Assembly (NCBI RefSeq): GCF_001298105.1
Contig: NZ_LGJH01000166.1
Span: forward strand, 62,001 to 126,000
DNA length: 64,000 bases
Reading direction: 5' to 3'
Source: Novosphingobium sp. ST904
GTDB lineage: Bacteria > Pseudomonadota > Alphaproteobacteria > Sphingomonadales > Sphingomonadaceae
Made by a program: the position numbers and the translations under genes. Below are positions 34,213-43,808 of the stretch, piece after piece. A model generated the notes under the pieces. The model did no database searches, was not told where the DNA came from, and worked only from the letters and a program-made list of their open reading frames with translations. Position 1 is the first letter of the stretch; every line of letters starts with the position of its first letter.

Positions 34213-35666
34213 CTATTCCTGAATGTTCCCATCCTGCACCGGCGTGTCAACGGTGCGGGTGGCCTTTGCGACGGGTGCCGGATCGTTGCTCCAATCGAGG
34301 AACTTGCCCTTCACCCGGTCATAGTTGAGCTGCGGATCGTAGAGAATCCCGCCATCGAGATTGAGATCGCGGGCCTCGGCCTTACCCATGGCGGCCAGCA
34401 GCGTGAAGCCGGCGACATAGGCATTGCGCCGCGCGGTCACGAGCGTGACCTGTGCGTTCAGGAGCTCCTGCTCGGCATTGAGAATGTCGAGAATCGTACG
34501 GTTGCCCACCGAGTTCTCGGCCCGAACGCCCTCGAGGCTGAGCGCGGCCGCATCCACTGCCACTTGCGAGGATCGGATCAGGTCGTTCGACGCGTTCCAC
34601 GAGGTATAGGCCGAACGGACCTGCGCGATGACGTCACGCTCGGTGGCGATCTCCTGTTCCAGCGTCGCCGAGGCGGTTGCCTGGGCCTGGCGGCGCTGGG
34701 CGGCGGGAAGGCCGCCCTGGAAGATCGGGATCGACAGCTGCGCCCCGGCCTGCGCGGATGAATCGCTCTGCGAAATGTTCGCGTTCACAGCGCCGCGCGC
34801 CAGCGTGTTGAAGTAATTGTTGTAGGTGCCCTGGCCAAACAGTCGCAAGGTGGGCAGGCGGCTGGCCCCGGCGACGTCAATATCCTTGTCCGCCGCCTTG
34901 GTGCGCTCGCGCGCGCCGATCAGGTCGGGGTTGGAATCGAGTGCGATCGCGGCGGCATCGTCGGCCGTGGTGGGCAGGTTGGGCAGCGGCGGCGGGGCTT
35001 CCAGCGTTTCGGGTGCCCTGCCGACGAAGCGGATATAAGTCTCCCGCGCGCGGCCAGGTTCGCCTCGGCGGTGAGCAAGTCGCTCTGGGCGACGGCCAGG
35101 CGTGATTGCGACTGGGCAACGTCGGTGCGGGTGAGATCGCCGATCTGGAAGCGATCGCTGGTGGCTTGGAGGTTGGTTTCCAGCACGCTGACGTTCTTGC
35201 GGTTGAGACCGACGATCGCCTCGGTGCGGATCACGTCCATGTAGGCGGCGACCACTTGCGAGAAGATCGAGGCTTCCGTAGCGCGCAAGTCCGCCTGTCC
35301 GGCCTCGACGCGGATCTTCGCGGCCTTGATGCGGTTCTTCACCGCGCCGCCCGAATAGATCGGCACGCCAAGCTGCCCATCCGCGGTGAATATCTTCGAC
35401 GGCGCAGTCAGCGAATTTTCGCTCTGCTTCACGTTCCTGACGAACGTTTCCGTCGTGCTGACGCTGGGCAGGCCTGCTGCCCGTGCGATCGGCACGCCCT
35501 CGTCGGTCGCGCGCTGCTGGGCGCGCGCCGATTCAAGCGTGGGGTTTGTCTGGTATGCGGCAATGAGCGCGTCGCGCAGGGTGTCGGCCAGCGCAGGCGC
35601 GCCCGGCATCGCCAGTATCAGACATCCCCCCACGAGCAGCCCGGCGCGCCTTGCGAACCGGGCCAC
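34213..35666 (-). pseudogene. tolC: TolC-family outer membrane efflux protein, frameshifted
   Basis: The N-terminal frame (from 35666) has a signal peptide ending 'PALAD' and the first TolC repeat with 'SGGAVKNRIKAAKIRVEAGQADL'; the C-terminal part in another frame (to 34213) has 'RLFGQGTYNNYFNTLARGAV', 'ERDVIAQVRSAYTSWNAS' and 'GNRTILDILNAEQELLNAQVTLVTARRN'. The frame changes near 35040-35050, after 'AEANLAARG'. Joined length about 484 residues, normal for TolC, the trimeric outer-membrane channel of type I secretion and RND efflux. It follows the PCMT-like gene by 2 bp. An error indel is likely. Confidence 0.87.
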
Positions 35667-35668
35667 GT

Positions 35669-36262
35669 TCAGAAGCTCCAGGGTTTGGGAGCGGCAAACT
35701 CCGGCAGGGCCGGGATACCCATTTCGATCAGCGGCAGGAGCGAGACGGCTCCCGCGGTCTTGAGACCGGTGGCGAGGCGAGCGACGCCGCGCACGATGAT
35801 CCCGGTGACCACGCGGCCGCCTTCGGCAACCTGGGCCACAACGGCAGCAGGCAGTTCCTCGACGGCACCGTCGATCACCACGAGCGAATAGCCGCCCTCA
35901 CCCGCCAGACCGGCGACCTCGGCGGGATCGACGACTTCGAGCGAGCCGACCAGCGGGCGCAGCAAAGCGGCGAGATAGCCGTTCACTTCGCCCACCAGCA
36001 GGACTTTGTCCTCCTTGGTCGGAGCGGCTTCGGCCAGCATCTTGCCGTGCACGAGCGGAGCGGCCAGGAAGCGGCCGTTCCCGAGCGGGATCGCACGGTC
36101 GATATAGGCGGCATCGCGCATGGTGGCGGGAACGAAGTCCTCGCGGGCGATACCGGCCATTGCGTTCAGCACCCAATGTTCGTTGACGCCGCTGGTACGC
36201 AGCTGGCTGACGATCATCGCGTGACGTGCTTCGGTGGCGGACCGATCCTCGGTCAAGGTCAT
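35669..36262 (-). CDS. PCMT-like protein (degenerate protein-L-isoaspartate O-methyltransferase)
   Basis: 197 residues. The overall layout and length match protein-L-isoaspartate methyltransferases encoded next to tolC in alphaproteobacteria ('RHAMIVSQLRTSGVNEHWVLNAM...', 'REDFVPA'). The active-site segment reads 'GRFLAAPLVHGKML' where the family has a Ser/Thr followed by Q/A-P, and the SAM-binding loop is 'LLVGEVNGYLAALL' instead of a GxGxG pattern. Both are atypical, so methyltransferase activity is doubtful; a structural or regulatory role in the tolC operon is possible. It overlaps nothing and ends 2 bp before tolC. Confidence 0.82.
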   Translation of the reverse strand: MTLTEDRSATEARHAMIVSQLRTSGVNEHWVLNAMAGIAREDFVPATMRDAAYIDRAIPLGNGRFLAAPLVHGKMLAEAAPTKEDKVLLVGEVNGYLAALLRPLVGSLEVVDPAEVAGLAGEGGYSLVVIDGAVEELPAAVVAQVAEGGRVVTGIIVRGVARLATGLKTAGAVSLLPLIEMGIPALPEFAAPKPWSF

Positions 36263-36548
36263 TGCGGCCTATTCCTCATGCTGTCGCGGGAAAGGACGGC
36301 AGACGCCTGTACCCCCGCAAATACGGACTTTATGCCCGGCCTTCTAGGCGAAGCGGCGATTGAGGCCAAGCGGTTTGAAATACCTTGGTCGATCAATCGT
36401 GACGCTTTGACGATACCGTTCCCCGAGACGCAACCACTGGCGCGTGGAACACAAGAATCGACGCGTGAAATGCGCTTTTGCGCAAAATCCAATCCGGGTC
36501 TAAGGAGCCGGCAAAATCACGCGATCCGAAAAACGGGAGCATTTTTCC
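36263..36548. promoter_or_regulatory. 286-bp divergent intergenic region upstream of fumarase gene
   Basis: No gene is seen. It must hold promoters for the PCMT-tolC operon (minus) and for fumarase (plus). A/T content rises in the last 80 bases before the fumarase start. A weak ribosome binding site (GGGAGC) precedes ATG 36549. No operator could be identified. Confidence 0.5.
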
Positions 36549-38072
36549 ATGACGCAGATGGTGACGATCCGCGAAGACGACCTGATCGACAGTGTCGCCG
36601 ACGCCCTCCAGTATATCAGCTACTTCCACCCGATGGACTATATCCGCGCGCTGGGCGATGCCTACGAGGCGGAGCAGGGCCCGGCGGCCAAGGACGCCAT
36701 CGCGCAGATCCTGACCAACAGCCGCATGTGCGCGGAAGGGCATCGCCCGATCTGCCAGGACACCGGAATCGTCAACGTCTTCATCGAATGGGGCCAGAAC
36801 TGCCGCCTCGAATCCGAGAAGTCGCTGCAGGAAGTGGTCGATGAAGGCGTGCGCCGCGCCTACAACAATGCCGAGAACAAGCTGCGCGCCTCGGTGCTGG
36901 CGGACCCCGCCTTCACCCGCCGCAACACCAAGGACAATACGCCTTCGGTGCTCTCGGTCAGCATGGTGCCGGGCTCCAAGGTTTCGGTGGACGTCGCGGC
37001 CAAGGGCGGCGGCAGCGAGAACAAGTCGAAGTTCAAGATGATGAATCCCAGCGATTCCATCGTCGACTGGGTGATCGAGATGCTGCCCCAGATGGGCGCG
37101 GGCTGGTGCCCGCCGGGTATGCTGGGCATCGGCATCGGCGGCACCGCCGAACACTGCGTCAAGCTTGCCAAGCAGAGCCTGATGGAGCCGATCGACATGG
37201 CCCAACTCAAGCAGCGCGGCCCCCAGAACGATATCGAGGCGCTGCGCATCGAGATCTTCGACAAGGTGAACGCCCTTGGCATCGGCGCGCAGGGCCTTGG
37301 CGGCCTGGCCACCATCCTTGACGTCAAGATCATGGACTGGCCGTGCCATGCCGCCGGCAAGCCGGTCGCCATGATCCCTAACTGCGCCGCCACCCGTCAC
37401 GCGCACTTCACGCTGGACGGTTCGGGCCCGACTTTCCTCGAAACGCCCAACCTCGATGAATGGCCGCAGGTGGAATGGGCCCCCGATGCCGGCGCCAAGC
37501 GCGTCGACCTCGACACCCTCACCCCCGAGATCGTCCAGAGCTGGAAGCAGGGCGACCGCCTGCTGCTCAACGGCAAGATGCTCACCGGCCGCGATGCCGC
37601 GCACAAGCGCATCGCCGACATGCTCGCCAAGGGCGAGGAGCTTCCGGTCGATTTCAAGGGCCGCGTGATCTACTACGTCGGCCCGGTCGATCCGGTGCGC
37701 GAGGAAGTCGTCGGCCCCGCCGGCCCGACCACCGCCACCCGCATGGACAAGTTCTCGGACACCATGCTCGACCTTGGTCTGCTGGCCAGCATCGGCAAGT
37801 CGGAACGCGGCCCTGCCGCTACCGAGTCCATCGCCAAGCACAAGTCGGCCTATCTGATGGCCGTTGGCGGCGCCGCCTACCTCGTCGCCCGCGCGATCAA
37901 GGAAGCCAAGGTCGTCGGCTTTGCGGACCTTGGCATGGAGGCGATCTACGAATTCACCGTCAAGGACATGCCGGTGACCGTGGCGGTCGATTCCGAAGGC
38001 AAGAACGTCCACCAGCTCGCCCCGCTGGTGTGGAAGGAAAAGATCGCCAGGGAGCATCTGCTTCCGGCGTAA
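36549..38072 (+). CDS. Fumarate hydratase class I ([4Fe-4S], alpha-beta fusion)
   Basis: 507 residues, the fused FumA/FumB length. The N-terminal alpha domain contains 'RPICQDTGI' with the first cluster ligand and 'GWCPPGMLGIGIGGT'; the C-terminal beta domain (about 350-507) has 'MLTGRDAAHKRI' and 'GPTTATRMD' typical of the swivelling domain. It interconverts fumarate and malate in the TCA cycle through an oxygen-sensitive [4Fe-4S] cluster. Stands alone, with the LytS-type kinase gene 126 bp downstream. Confidence 0.95.
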   Translation: MTQMVTIREDDLIDSVADALQYISYFHPMDYIRALGDAYEAEQGPAAKDAIAQILTNSRMCAEGHRPICQDTGIVNVFIEWGQNCRLESEKSLQEVVDEGVRRAYNNAENKLRASVLADPAFTRRNTKDNTPSVLSVSMVPGSKVSVDVAAKGGGSENKSKFKMMNPSDSIVDWVIEMLPQMGAGWCPPGMLGIGIGGTAEHCVKLAKQSLMEPIDMAQLKQRGPQNDIEALRIEIFDKVNALGIGAQGLGGLATILDVKIMDWPCHAAGKPVAMIPNCAATRHAHFTLDGSGPTFLETPNLDEWPQVEWAPDAGAKRVDLDTLTPEIVQSWKQGDRLLLNGKMLTGRDAAHKRIADMLAKGEELPVDFKGRVIYYVGPVDPVREEVVGPAGPTTATRMDKFSDTMLDLGLLASIGKSERGPAATESIAKHKSAYLMAVGGAAYLVARAIKEAKVVGFADLGMEAIYEFTVKDMPVTVAVDSEGKNVHQLAPLVWKEKIAREHLLPA

Positions 38073-38198
38073 GTTCAGGTCATTCCGGCGGAGCGCTTCG
38101 CCGGATCGATCGTTCCGGTCGGGCCGGTTCGACGAACGTCGGTTCCGCTTCGATCAGGGAACTGGCGCGGACGGGATATTTCGCGCTATCCCTCCGGG

Positions 38199-39491
38199 AT
38201 GACGACTGTCGCCAATCAGCCGCGCGTGCCAGCGCGGCTCGTCCTGCTATCGCTTGCCGCCCTCTGGGCCTGTTTCTTCCTCGTCGCCACCCTGCGGGGG
38301 GCGGTGGTCGGATACGAACTGGTCTGGCCGATCATCTCCCGGCGCCTGACGATCTGTATCCTCTCCATGCTGCTCATGGCGGCGGTCTGGCCGCTGTTGC
38401 AATTGCTGGACCGCAAGTCGGCGGGGATGCGACTGGTCGTGGTGCTGGTGGGGGCTTTGCCGCTGTCGCTGGCGCTGACGCTCATCAACGATGCGATCTT
38501 CTCCGACATCGTGACGACCCAGGCTTACGGCAACGAGGAAGAAGCCGCGGCCGTGGCTGCGGGCAAGGTGCGGATCAGCCGCGACGAAGCCGGTAACATC
38601 CTTGTCGACCTGCCCAAGTCGGTCATGCCGGACGGCAGCGCGAGCGAGGCCGCGCCTTCGGACGATCCAAGCGGAAACGCCTCGGCGACCACGGACACGC
38701 AGACGTCCGATTCCGCGATCACCATTCACACCAACAAGGTGTTCGGGGAAAGCTATGCGCACTGGGCGGCTTTCGCGGATATCACGTTCGGTCGCTATTT
38801 CCTCGTCCTCGCCTGGGCAGCGCTCTATTTTGCGCTCGTGAAGGCGGAGGAGGCCCGCGCCGCCGAATGGCGCGAGGGCGAATATCGCCGCGCCGCCGCC
38901 GCCGCGGAGCTGCGGTCGCTGCGCTACCAGGTGAACCCGCACTTCCTGTTCAACACGCTCAACTCGCTCTCCGCGCTGGTCATGATCGGCCGGCAGGACG
39001 ATGCCGAGAAGATGATCCAGAACCTTTCGACGTTCTACCGCCGAACCTTGTCCGACGATCCGACCAACGACCTCGCGCTGATCGACGAAATCGAGATGCA
39101 GAAGCTCTATTTTGAAATAGAAGCCGTGCGCTTCCCGAATCGCCTGGTCACGACGATTGATGTTGACGATGCCGTTCTCGGTGCGATGGTGCCGGGCATG
39201 ATCCTCCAGCCGATTGTAGAGAACTCGGTGAAGTACGCCGTTGCTGCTACCCAGCGGCCGGTGACGATCGCCATTCATGCAAGGCGGGATGGCGACATGC
39301 TGGAAATCGCCGTCAGTGATGACGGTCCGGGCTGCCCGGACAACAGCGGCGGTTTCGGGATCGGCCTCGGCAATGTGCGGGACCGCCTGCGCGCCCGTTA
39401 TGGCGAGGCTGCCACCATCGAATCCGGCAAGCGCCCAGAGGGCGGCTTCGCCACGACGCTACGCTTGCCCCTGGAGCGCGGTTTTGCCTGA
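38199..39491 (+). CDS. LytS/YehU-type sensor histidine kinase
   Basis: 430 residues. Three membrane segments (about 13-33, 42-62, 68-93), then a Gly/Ser/Asp-rich loop of about 95 residues facing the periplasm, and a fourth segment near 190-212. The cytoplasmic His_kinase (PF06580-like) region has the phospho-accepting His at residue 248 in 'YQVNPHFLFNTLNSL' and the ATP site 'ENSVKYA' and 'DDGPGCPDNSGGFGIGLGN'. It phosphorylates a LytTR regulator, encoded next with an 8-bp overlap. The signal is unknown; the acidic loop is a candidate sensor. Confidence 0.92.
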   Translation: MTTVANQPRVPARLVLLSLAALWACFFLVATLRGAVVGYELVWPIISRRLTICILSMLLMAAVWPLLQLLDRKSAGMRLVVVLVGALPLSLALTLINDAIFSDIVTTQAYGNEEEAAAVAAGKVRISRDEAGNILVDLPKSVMPDGSASEAAPSDDPSGNASATTDTQTSDSAITIHTNKVFGESYAHWAAFADITFGRYFLVLAWAALYFALVKAEEARAAEWREGEYRRAAAAAELRSLRYQVNPHFLFNTLNSLSALVMIGRQDDAEKMIQNLSTFYRRTLSDDPTNDLALIDEIEMQKLYFEIEAVRFPNRLVTTIDVDDAVLGAMVPGMILQPIVENSVKYAVAATQRPVTIAIHARRDGDMLEIAVSDDGPGCPDNSGGFGIGLGNVRDRLRARYGEAATIESGKRPEGGFATTLRLPLERGFA

Positions 39492-40239
39492 AAACAGTCC
39501 TGAAGTTTCAAGCGCCGCGCCGCTGCGCGCGCTGATCGTCGACGATGAACCGCTCGCAGTTGAGCGCATGCAGGTCATCTGCTCCCGGATAGAGGGGGTG
39601 TCGGTGATCGGCACGGCGAGCGACGGTCAGGCGGCGCTACGCCTGATCGAGGCACTGACGCCCGATCTCGTCCTGCTGGACCTGACCATGCCAGAGACTG
39701 ACGGCCTTACCGTCGCGCGTCGGCTTTCCGGCAAGCAAGATGCGCCGGCGGTGATCTTCGTCACCGCGCATGACGAATTCGCGGTGGAGGCGTTCGATCT
39801 CGACGCGATCGACTATGTGCTGAAGCCGGTCGCGCCCGATCGGCTGGAGCGCGCCGTCGGGCGCGTCATGTCCAGGCGCGGAACGCAGCGGACCGAGCCG
39901 GCCAGCCAGTGGCTCGATGAATTCTGGGTGCCGCATCGCTCGGAACTCGTGCGTGTTCCGGCCGCCGACGTCGAGCGGATCGACGCCGAGCGCGACTACG
40001 TGCGCCTTCATGTGCGCGGACAGAGCTACCTGCTGCTCCAGACCATCACCAGCCTTGAGGAGCGGCTCGATCCGGAACACTTCATCCGCATCCATCGCAG
40101 CTGCATCCTGCGCCGCGATCATGTGACCGGGCTGCGCCACGAGGGTCTCGGCGTCTGGTCGGTCGAAACGGCGGGCGGCGATGCCCTGCGGATCGGCCGA
40201 ACCTATTTGCCGACTGTCAAAAAGATGGCGGGCCGCTAG
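39484..40239 (+). CDS. LytTR-family response regulator
   Basis: 251 residues from a TTG start at 39484, which overlaps the kinase stop; a longer in-frame reading upstream lies inside the kinase gene. A receiver domain with phospho-acceptor Asp66 in 'LVLLDLTMPETDG' and the acidic pair 'VDDEP' at 19-23 is followed by a LytTR DNA-binding domain from about residue 145 ('VPAADVERIDAERDYVRLHVRG', 'FIRIHRSCILRRDHV'). It is the partner of the kinase before it. Nearby UrcA and small membrane genes are possible targets (inference). Confidence 0.92.
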   Translation: MPENSPEVSSAAPLRALIVDDEPLAVERMQVICSRIEGVSVIGTASDGQAALRLIEALTPDLVLLDLTMPETDGLTVARRLSGKQDAPAVIFVTAHDEFAVEAFDLDAIDYVLKPVAPDRLERAVGRVMSRRGTQRTEPASQWLDEFWVPHRSELVRVPAADVERIDAERDYVRLHVRGQSYLLLQTITSLEERLDPEHFIRIHRSCILRRDHVTGLRHEGLGVWSVETAGGDALRIGRTYLPTVKKMAGR

Positions 40240-40299
40240 GGCCCGCCAGGTAGCATCCAGATTATTTTTTAGGGACTTCGTGACGCTCTTCGCGCGGTC

Positions 40300-40629
40300 T
40301 TACTGACTGATCGCGAAGTGCTGGGCGGAATTCGATCTGGTGACGGCGCTGGCGACCTGTTCACGCACATTGGCGCGGGCCTGGACGTAGCACTCGGTCG
40401 CTTCGGCGCTGCGGATGCGCGTCCCGGTGGCGGTGCGGTTGTAGTCGCAGACTTCGCGAGCGGCGATCTCGATGCGGTGGTCCAGCTTGCGCTGACCTTC
40501 CGGGCTGGAGAGATTCAGGTCGCTGTAGTAGACCTTGGTGGTCTTGGCAGCAGCGGGAGTTGCGGTGGCGGCAGCTGCACCCAGAGCCAGGCCAATTGCA
40601 GCGGCGGCGATCATGTTGGTCTTGAACAT
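40300..40629 (-). CDS. UrcA family protein
   Basis: 109 residues from the ATG at 40629, with GGAGGAAGAGAC upstream; the longer frame adds 67 unlikely residues. Signal peptide 'MIAAAAIGLALGAAAATATPAAAKT' (cleaved near residue 28), then the UrcA core 'KVYYSDLNLSSPEGQRKLDHRIEIAAREVCDY' with two cysteines that could form a disulfide. UrcA proteins are small periplasmic proteins of sphingomonads and relatives with no established function. Confidence 0.9.
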   Translation of the reverse strand: MFKTNMIAAAAIGLALGAAAATATPAAAKTTKVYYSDLNLSSPEGQRKLDHRIEIAAREVCDYNRTATGTRIRSAEATECYVQARANVREQVASAVTRSNSAQHFAISQ

Positions 40630-40891
40630 CGTCTCTTCCTCCAAAGGTGAGCCGTATGTTGCGGTTGATCGCTTCCGGCTCTGTGAGTTCCTTGTGCCGC
40701 CGAATCGGCACGGCATCACGCGAGGGTCGACTGCTGGCTGTTCAACTTCGACGAAGGGGTGGATCGGGGGATGAACGACGTCCGTGGCCGACGAACGACT
40801 TGCCGCTGATTGCCATTCGGCAAACGACAACTGCGAATCACGCAGCCGATTAGATGACTATTCTGGAGCACTGGTCGCAGCAGTGCTTTCG

Positions 40892-41179
40892 ATGTACGAT
40901 TTGTATGTACTTATGGGACTGGTCGTCGTCTTCCTTCTTGGAATTTTCAACTTCGCCGCTCACAAGGCGGTGCTCGAAAGCGGGCACCCGATGCTTTCTC
41001 AGATCCCGTGGTTTTTCCGGCCGCTCGGCGGGCGATTGAGCCTGCTGGTGGAATTCGCGATGCTGCTCGGCGCGATGGTCATGGTGGCGGCGGGATCGTC
41101 GGGCTGGGCGTGGATCTACCTGCTCTATAGCGGCCTCAACGGCATTTCTGCCTGGCTAGTCGCCAACCGCCGACTTTAG
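40892..41179 (+). CDS. Small membrane protein, three predicted helices
   Basis: 95 residues from the ATG at 40892. Hydrophobic segments at about residues 4-22, 50-68 and 72-90; a conserved-looking 'AAHKAVLESGHPMLSQIPWFFRPLGGRLSL' connects the first and second. No family recognised. 262 bp upstream of it, divergent from the UrcA gene, and 37 bp before the lipid kinase gene, with which it may be transcribed. Confidence 0.75.
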   Translation: MYDLYVLMGLVVVFLLGIFNFAAHKAVLESGHPMLSQIPWFFRPLGGRLSLLVEFAMLLGAMVMVAAGSSGWAWIYLLYSGLNGISAWLVANRRL

Positions 41180-41216
41180 GCGGGAACCCGTTTCGGCGGC
41201 GCCGGTTTCTGGCGAC

Positions 41217-42086
41217 ATGGCAAACAGAGATATTTCCGAACCCCGCAAGACCTGGCTGGTGTGCAATGCGGCCAGCGGCAGCAATGACGACGCCTCGGTC
41301 GCCGAACTGAAAGAGGCATTGGAGCAGGCCGGTTTTCACGTGGAACGCACGATCCGGTTTCCCGACGAGGATGCCCCGGCTCCTGAAGCGCTAGATGAAG
41401 CGGGAGTCACCTTGCTGGTCACTTTCGGCGGAGACGGAACCACCCATTCGGTGGTGGCGCGGGCCGAGGGCTGGAGCGGACCGGTGCTCGTGCTGCCGGG
41501 GGGAACCATGAATCTCCTGGCGAAGCGCATGCATGGCGATGTTCCGGTGGCGGATATCGTTGGCCGCCTCGAAGGCGCGGATTTGCGTACCCGGCGGCCG
41601 ACCGTGATCCGCAGCCGTCACGGCATCGGGCTGACGGGGGTACTGGCCGGGCCCGGCACCGTGTGGAACGAAGTGCGCGAAGCCATGCGCGCGGTGAATA
41701 TCCTCGAATTCGTGGCGACGACGCGAGAGGCGATCTCGCAATCGGCCAATGGCCCGAGAGTGTTCTGTGCCCAGGCCGATTGCGGGCGCGAGGACGGCTA
41801 CGCCGCGATCACCGTCAATCCGCGCGACGACGGTCTTGAAGCGAACGGCTTCTATGCCGAATCGCTGGCCGACTATGCCGGACAGGGAATCGCGCTCCTC
41901 AACCGCAATTTCCGCGACGGTCCGCACGATCCGCTCGGAAAGCACGAACGGCTGAAGCTGGTCTGCCCCGAGGGCGAGCCGATGGGGCTGCTGATCGACG
42001 GCGAACCCTTCGATGGCGGCACGGAGGAGGAGTTTTACCTCGCGACTTGCGAAGTCGATCTGGTAACGACGCTCGATGCTTCCTGA
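41217..42086 (+). CDS. Diacylglycerol kinase catalytic-domain lipid kinase (YegS-like)
   Basis: 289 residues. The DAGK catalytic core is complete: 'WLVCNAASGSND', the nucleotide loop 'TFGGDGTTHSVV' (near residue 66) and 'VLPGGTMNLLAKRMHGD' (near residue 96). Substrate may be diacylglycerol or a sphingoid base or phosphatidylglycerol; sphingomonads make sphingolipids, so a lipid role there is possible but unproven. It overlaps the phosphoesterase gene by 11 bp. Confidence 0.88.
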   Translation: MANRDISEPRKTWLVCNAASGSNDDASVAELKEALEQAGFHVERTIRFPDEDAPAPEALDEAGVTLLVTFGGDGTTHSVVARAEGWSGPVLVLPGGTMNLLAKRMHGDVPVADIVGRLEGADLRTRRPTVIRSRHGIGLTGVLAGPGTVWNEVREAMRAVNILEFVATTREAISQSANGPRVFCAQADCGREDGYAAITVNPRDDGLEANGFYAESLADYAGQGIALLNRNFRDGPHDPLGKHERLKLVCPEGEPMGLLIDGEPFDGGTEEEFYLATCEVDLVTTLDAS

Positions 42087-42954
42087 CGATTCACCCCGCG
42101 ATCCGATCCGCCTCTTCCACCTGAGCGACATTCACTTCGGCCTGGAGGACCAGCGGGCCATAGATTGGGCGAAAGCTTGCATCGCGCGCGAAAATCCGCA
42201 TGCCGTCGCGATTACCGGCGACCTGACAATGCGCGCGCGCCATCCCGAATTCGAGGCGGCCACGAACTGGATCAAGGGACTGAACGTGCCGGTCACGGTG
42301 GAAGTCGGCAATCACGATCTGCCCTATTTCAATCTCTTCGAACGGTTCTTCACGCCTTACAAGCGGTTCCACGCGATTGAGCGGATGGTCGAGGCGCAGC
42401 TCGATCTGCCGAATCTGGCGATCGTTCCGCTCAAGACGACGACGCGGGCGCAATGGCAGCGATTTCCGTGGTCCAACGGCTGCGTCACCGAAAAGGCGCT
42501 GGCCGAAACGGTGGCCGCGATCGACGCTCTTCCCGCCGGAACCCGCGTATTGGTAGCGGCGCATCATCCGCTGCCGGAACGGCGCGCCGATGGGAAGCTG
42601 CTGACGATCAACGGAACGCATGCGATGGAAGTGCTTGCGGGGCGCAAGGTCATGGCGATCTTGTCCGGCCACATCCATGACGCCTTCGACCTGACCGCAG
42701 AGACTCCGGCAGGCCCACTGCGCATGATCGGGGCGGGAACGCTGTCGAAGCGCATCCGCTCGACCCCGCCCAGCTTCAACGAAATCACCATCGACGGGAA
42801 CGAGATTCGCGTGGTTGCCCGCAACCTTGAGCAAGTGCCCACCCCGGCGATGCAGATCGACGAAGTGCCTGAGAACGCCCTGCCCCCGCGCACTCCGGGT
42901 GAGCCGGTGGCGCCGGTCGGGGCCGTTCCGCCCGTCGATCCGCCGGTCCACTGA
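42076..42954 (+). CDS. Calcineurin-like metallophosphoesterase
   Basis: 292 residues. The metal-binding motifs of the family are present: 'LFHLSDIHFG' (D-x-H), 'AITGDLTM', 'EVGNHDLPY' (GNHD), 'AAHHPLP' and 'LSGHIHDAF' (GHxH). No signal peptide; a Pro/Val-rich tail ends the protein. Coupled to the lipid kinase gene by an 11-bp overlap, so phospholipid turnover is a plausible setting (inference). Followed by a strong terminator. Confidence 0.9.
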   Translation: MLPDDSPRDPIRLFHLSDIHFGLEDQRAIDWAKACIARENPHAVAITGDLTMRARHPEFEAATNWIKGLNVPVTVEVGNHDLPYFNLFERFFTPYKRFHAIERMVEAQLDLPNLAIVPLKTTTRAQWQRFPWSNGCVTEKALAETVAAIDALPAGTRVLVAAHHPLPERRADGKLLTINGTHAMEVLAGRKVMAILSGHIHDAFDLTAETPAGPLRMIGAGTLSKRIRSTPPSFNEITIDGNEIRVVARNLEQVPTPAMQIDEVPENALPPRTPGEPVAPVGAVPPVDPPVH

Positions 42955-42984
42955 TTCAGGTCGAGACAGCCGGAAACGAGAAAC

Positions 42985-43018
42985 GGCCGCACCGTCGAAA
43001 CGGTGCGGCCATTTTTTC
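42985..43018. terminator. Rho-independent terminator after the phosphoesterase gene
   Basis: Perfect 10-bp stem GGCCGCACCG / CGGTGCGGCC (42985-42994, 43001-43010), loop TCGAAA, followed by A and a six-T run. Confidence 0.92.
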
Positions 43019-43069
43019 GTTCAGCCGTCGCGAAAGGGTTCGCGGCGGTCTGGTTCCTGTAGGGAATTC

Positions 43070-43782
43070 CTACTTGTAGTCGTGATCGACGTTGCCGATG
43101 CCGTTGATCCGGGTCTTGAGATTAACCGGCTTGCGAACGAGGCTGACGTTGCCGATGCCGTTAATCTCGACGTCGACATTGCCGGTTGCGCCGATCGTCA
43201 CGTTTCCGGCGCCGTTCAAGCGGATGGTGGCGTCCCTGGCTTCGACCTTGCCGAAATCGAGGTTGCCGGCGCGTCCGTGGTGACGGCGAGCTTGCCGACC
43301 TTGCCCGAAGCTTCGAGGCTGAGTGCGCCATTGCCGTTCAGGATCAGGCTGTCCTGATCGAGGCCGGTAAGCGTGACGTCACCCGGCGCGTCGAAATCGA
43401 GGCCTTCGATCTCGGGTGCCGTGATCTCCACGCGGAGGCTCTTGCGGCCATGCCAGCTGCCCTTGACGCCCAGGCGGCCATTTTCCCAGGTCAGGCGGTC
43501 AACCAGCTTCTGCGGGCCGCTGACGACCATTCCGGCCTTGTCGCCGCGCGTGAAGACAAGTTGCACGGGAACGTCCATGGTCAGGCGTGCGCCGGGCTCG
43601 ATCTGGAAGTTGCGGGTGGTGCGGGGGCTTTCGTCGTCCTCATCATCGCTGAAGGACCAGTTCACGTCGCCCTTGTTGATGTCTTCGCGGAGCTTTTCGC
43701 CGCCGACGAGCCATGCCGCGCTGAATGCGACGATCGTAAGGATCAGGCCGCTGGCGAATACGATGAGCAGTTTCCTGAACAT
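43070..43782 (-). pseudogene. DUF2807 (auto-transporter adhesin head GIN) domain protein, frameshifted
   Basis: Starts at the ATG at 43782 with one membrane segment (about residues 4-26), an acidic linker, then a beta-helix type domain: 'VQLVFTRGDKAGMVVSGPQKLVDRLTWENGRLGVKG'. After 'KLAVTTD' the frame changes near 43262-43270; the correct frame continues with 'LDFGKVEARDATIRLNGAGNVTIGA', 'VDVEINGIGNVSLV' and 'TRINGIGNVDHDYK', ending at 43070, the last part showing the repeated NGxGNV motif. Joined length about 237 residues. Third gene of the padR-DUF1700-DUF2807 unit. Confidence 0.82.
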
Positions 43783-43808
43783 CACTGGGTTCCTTTCGTT
43801 CGAACTTT

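Noticed and set aside
41332..41347. Another CACGTG-centred sequence resembling parS, in the lipid kinase gene (encoding FHVER).
   Set aside because: It matches the local parS in only 13 of 16 positions and breaks the symmetry on both outer arms, so I did not list it as a parS site.
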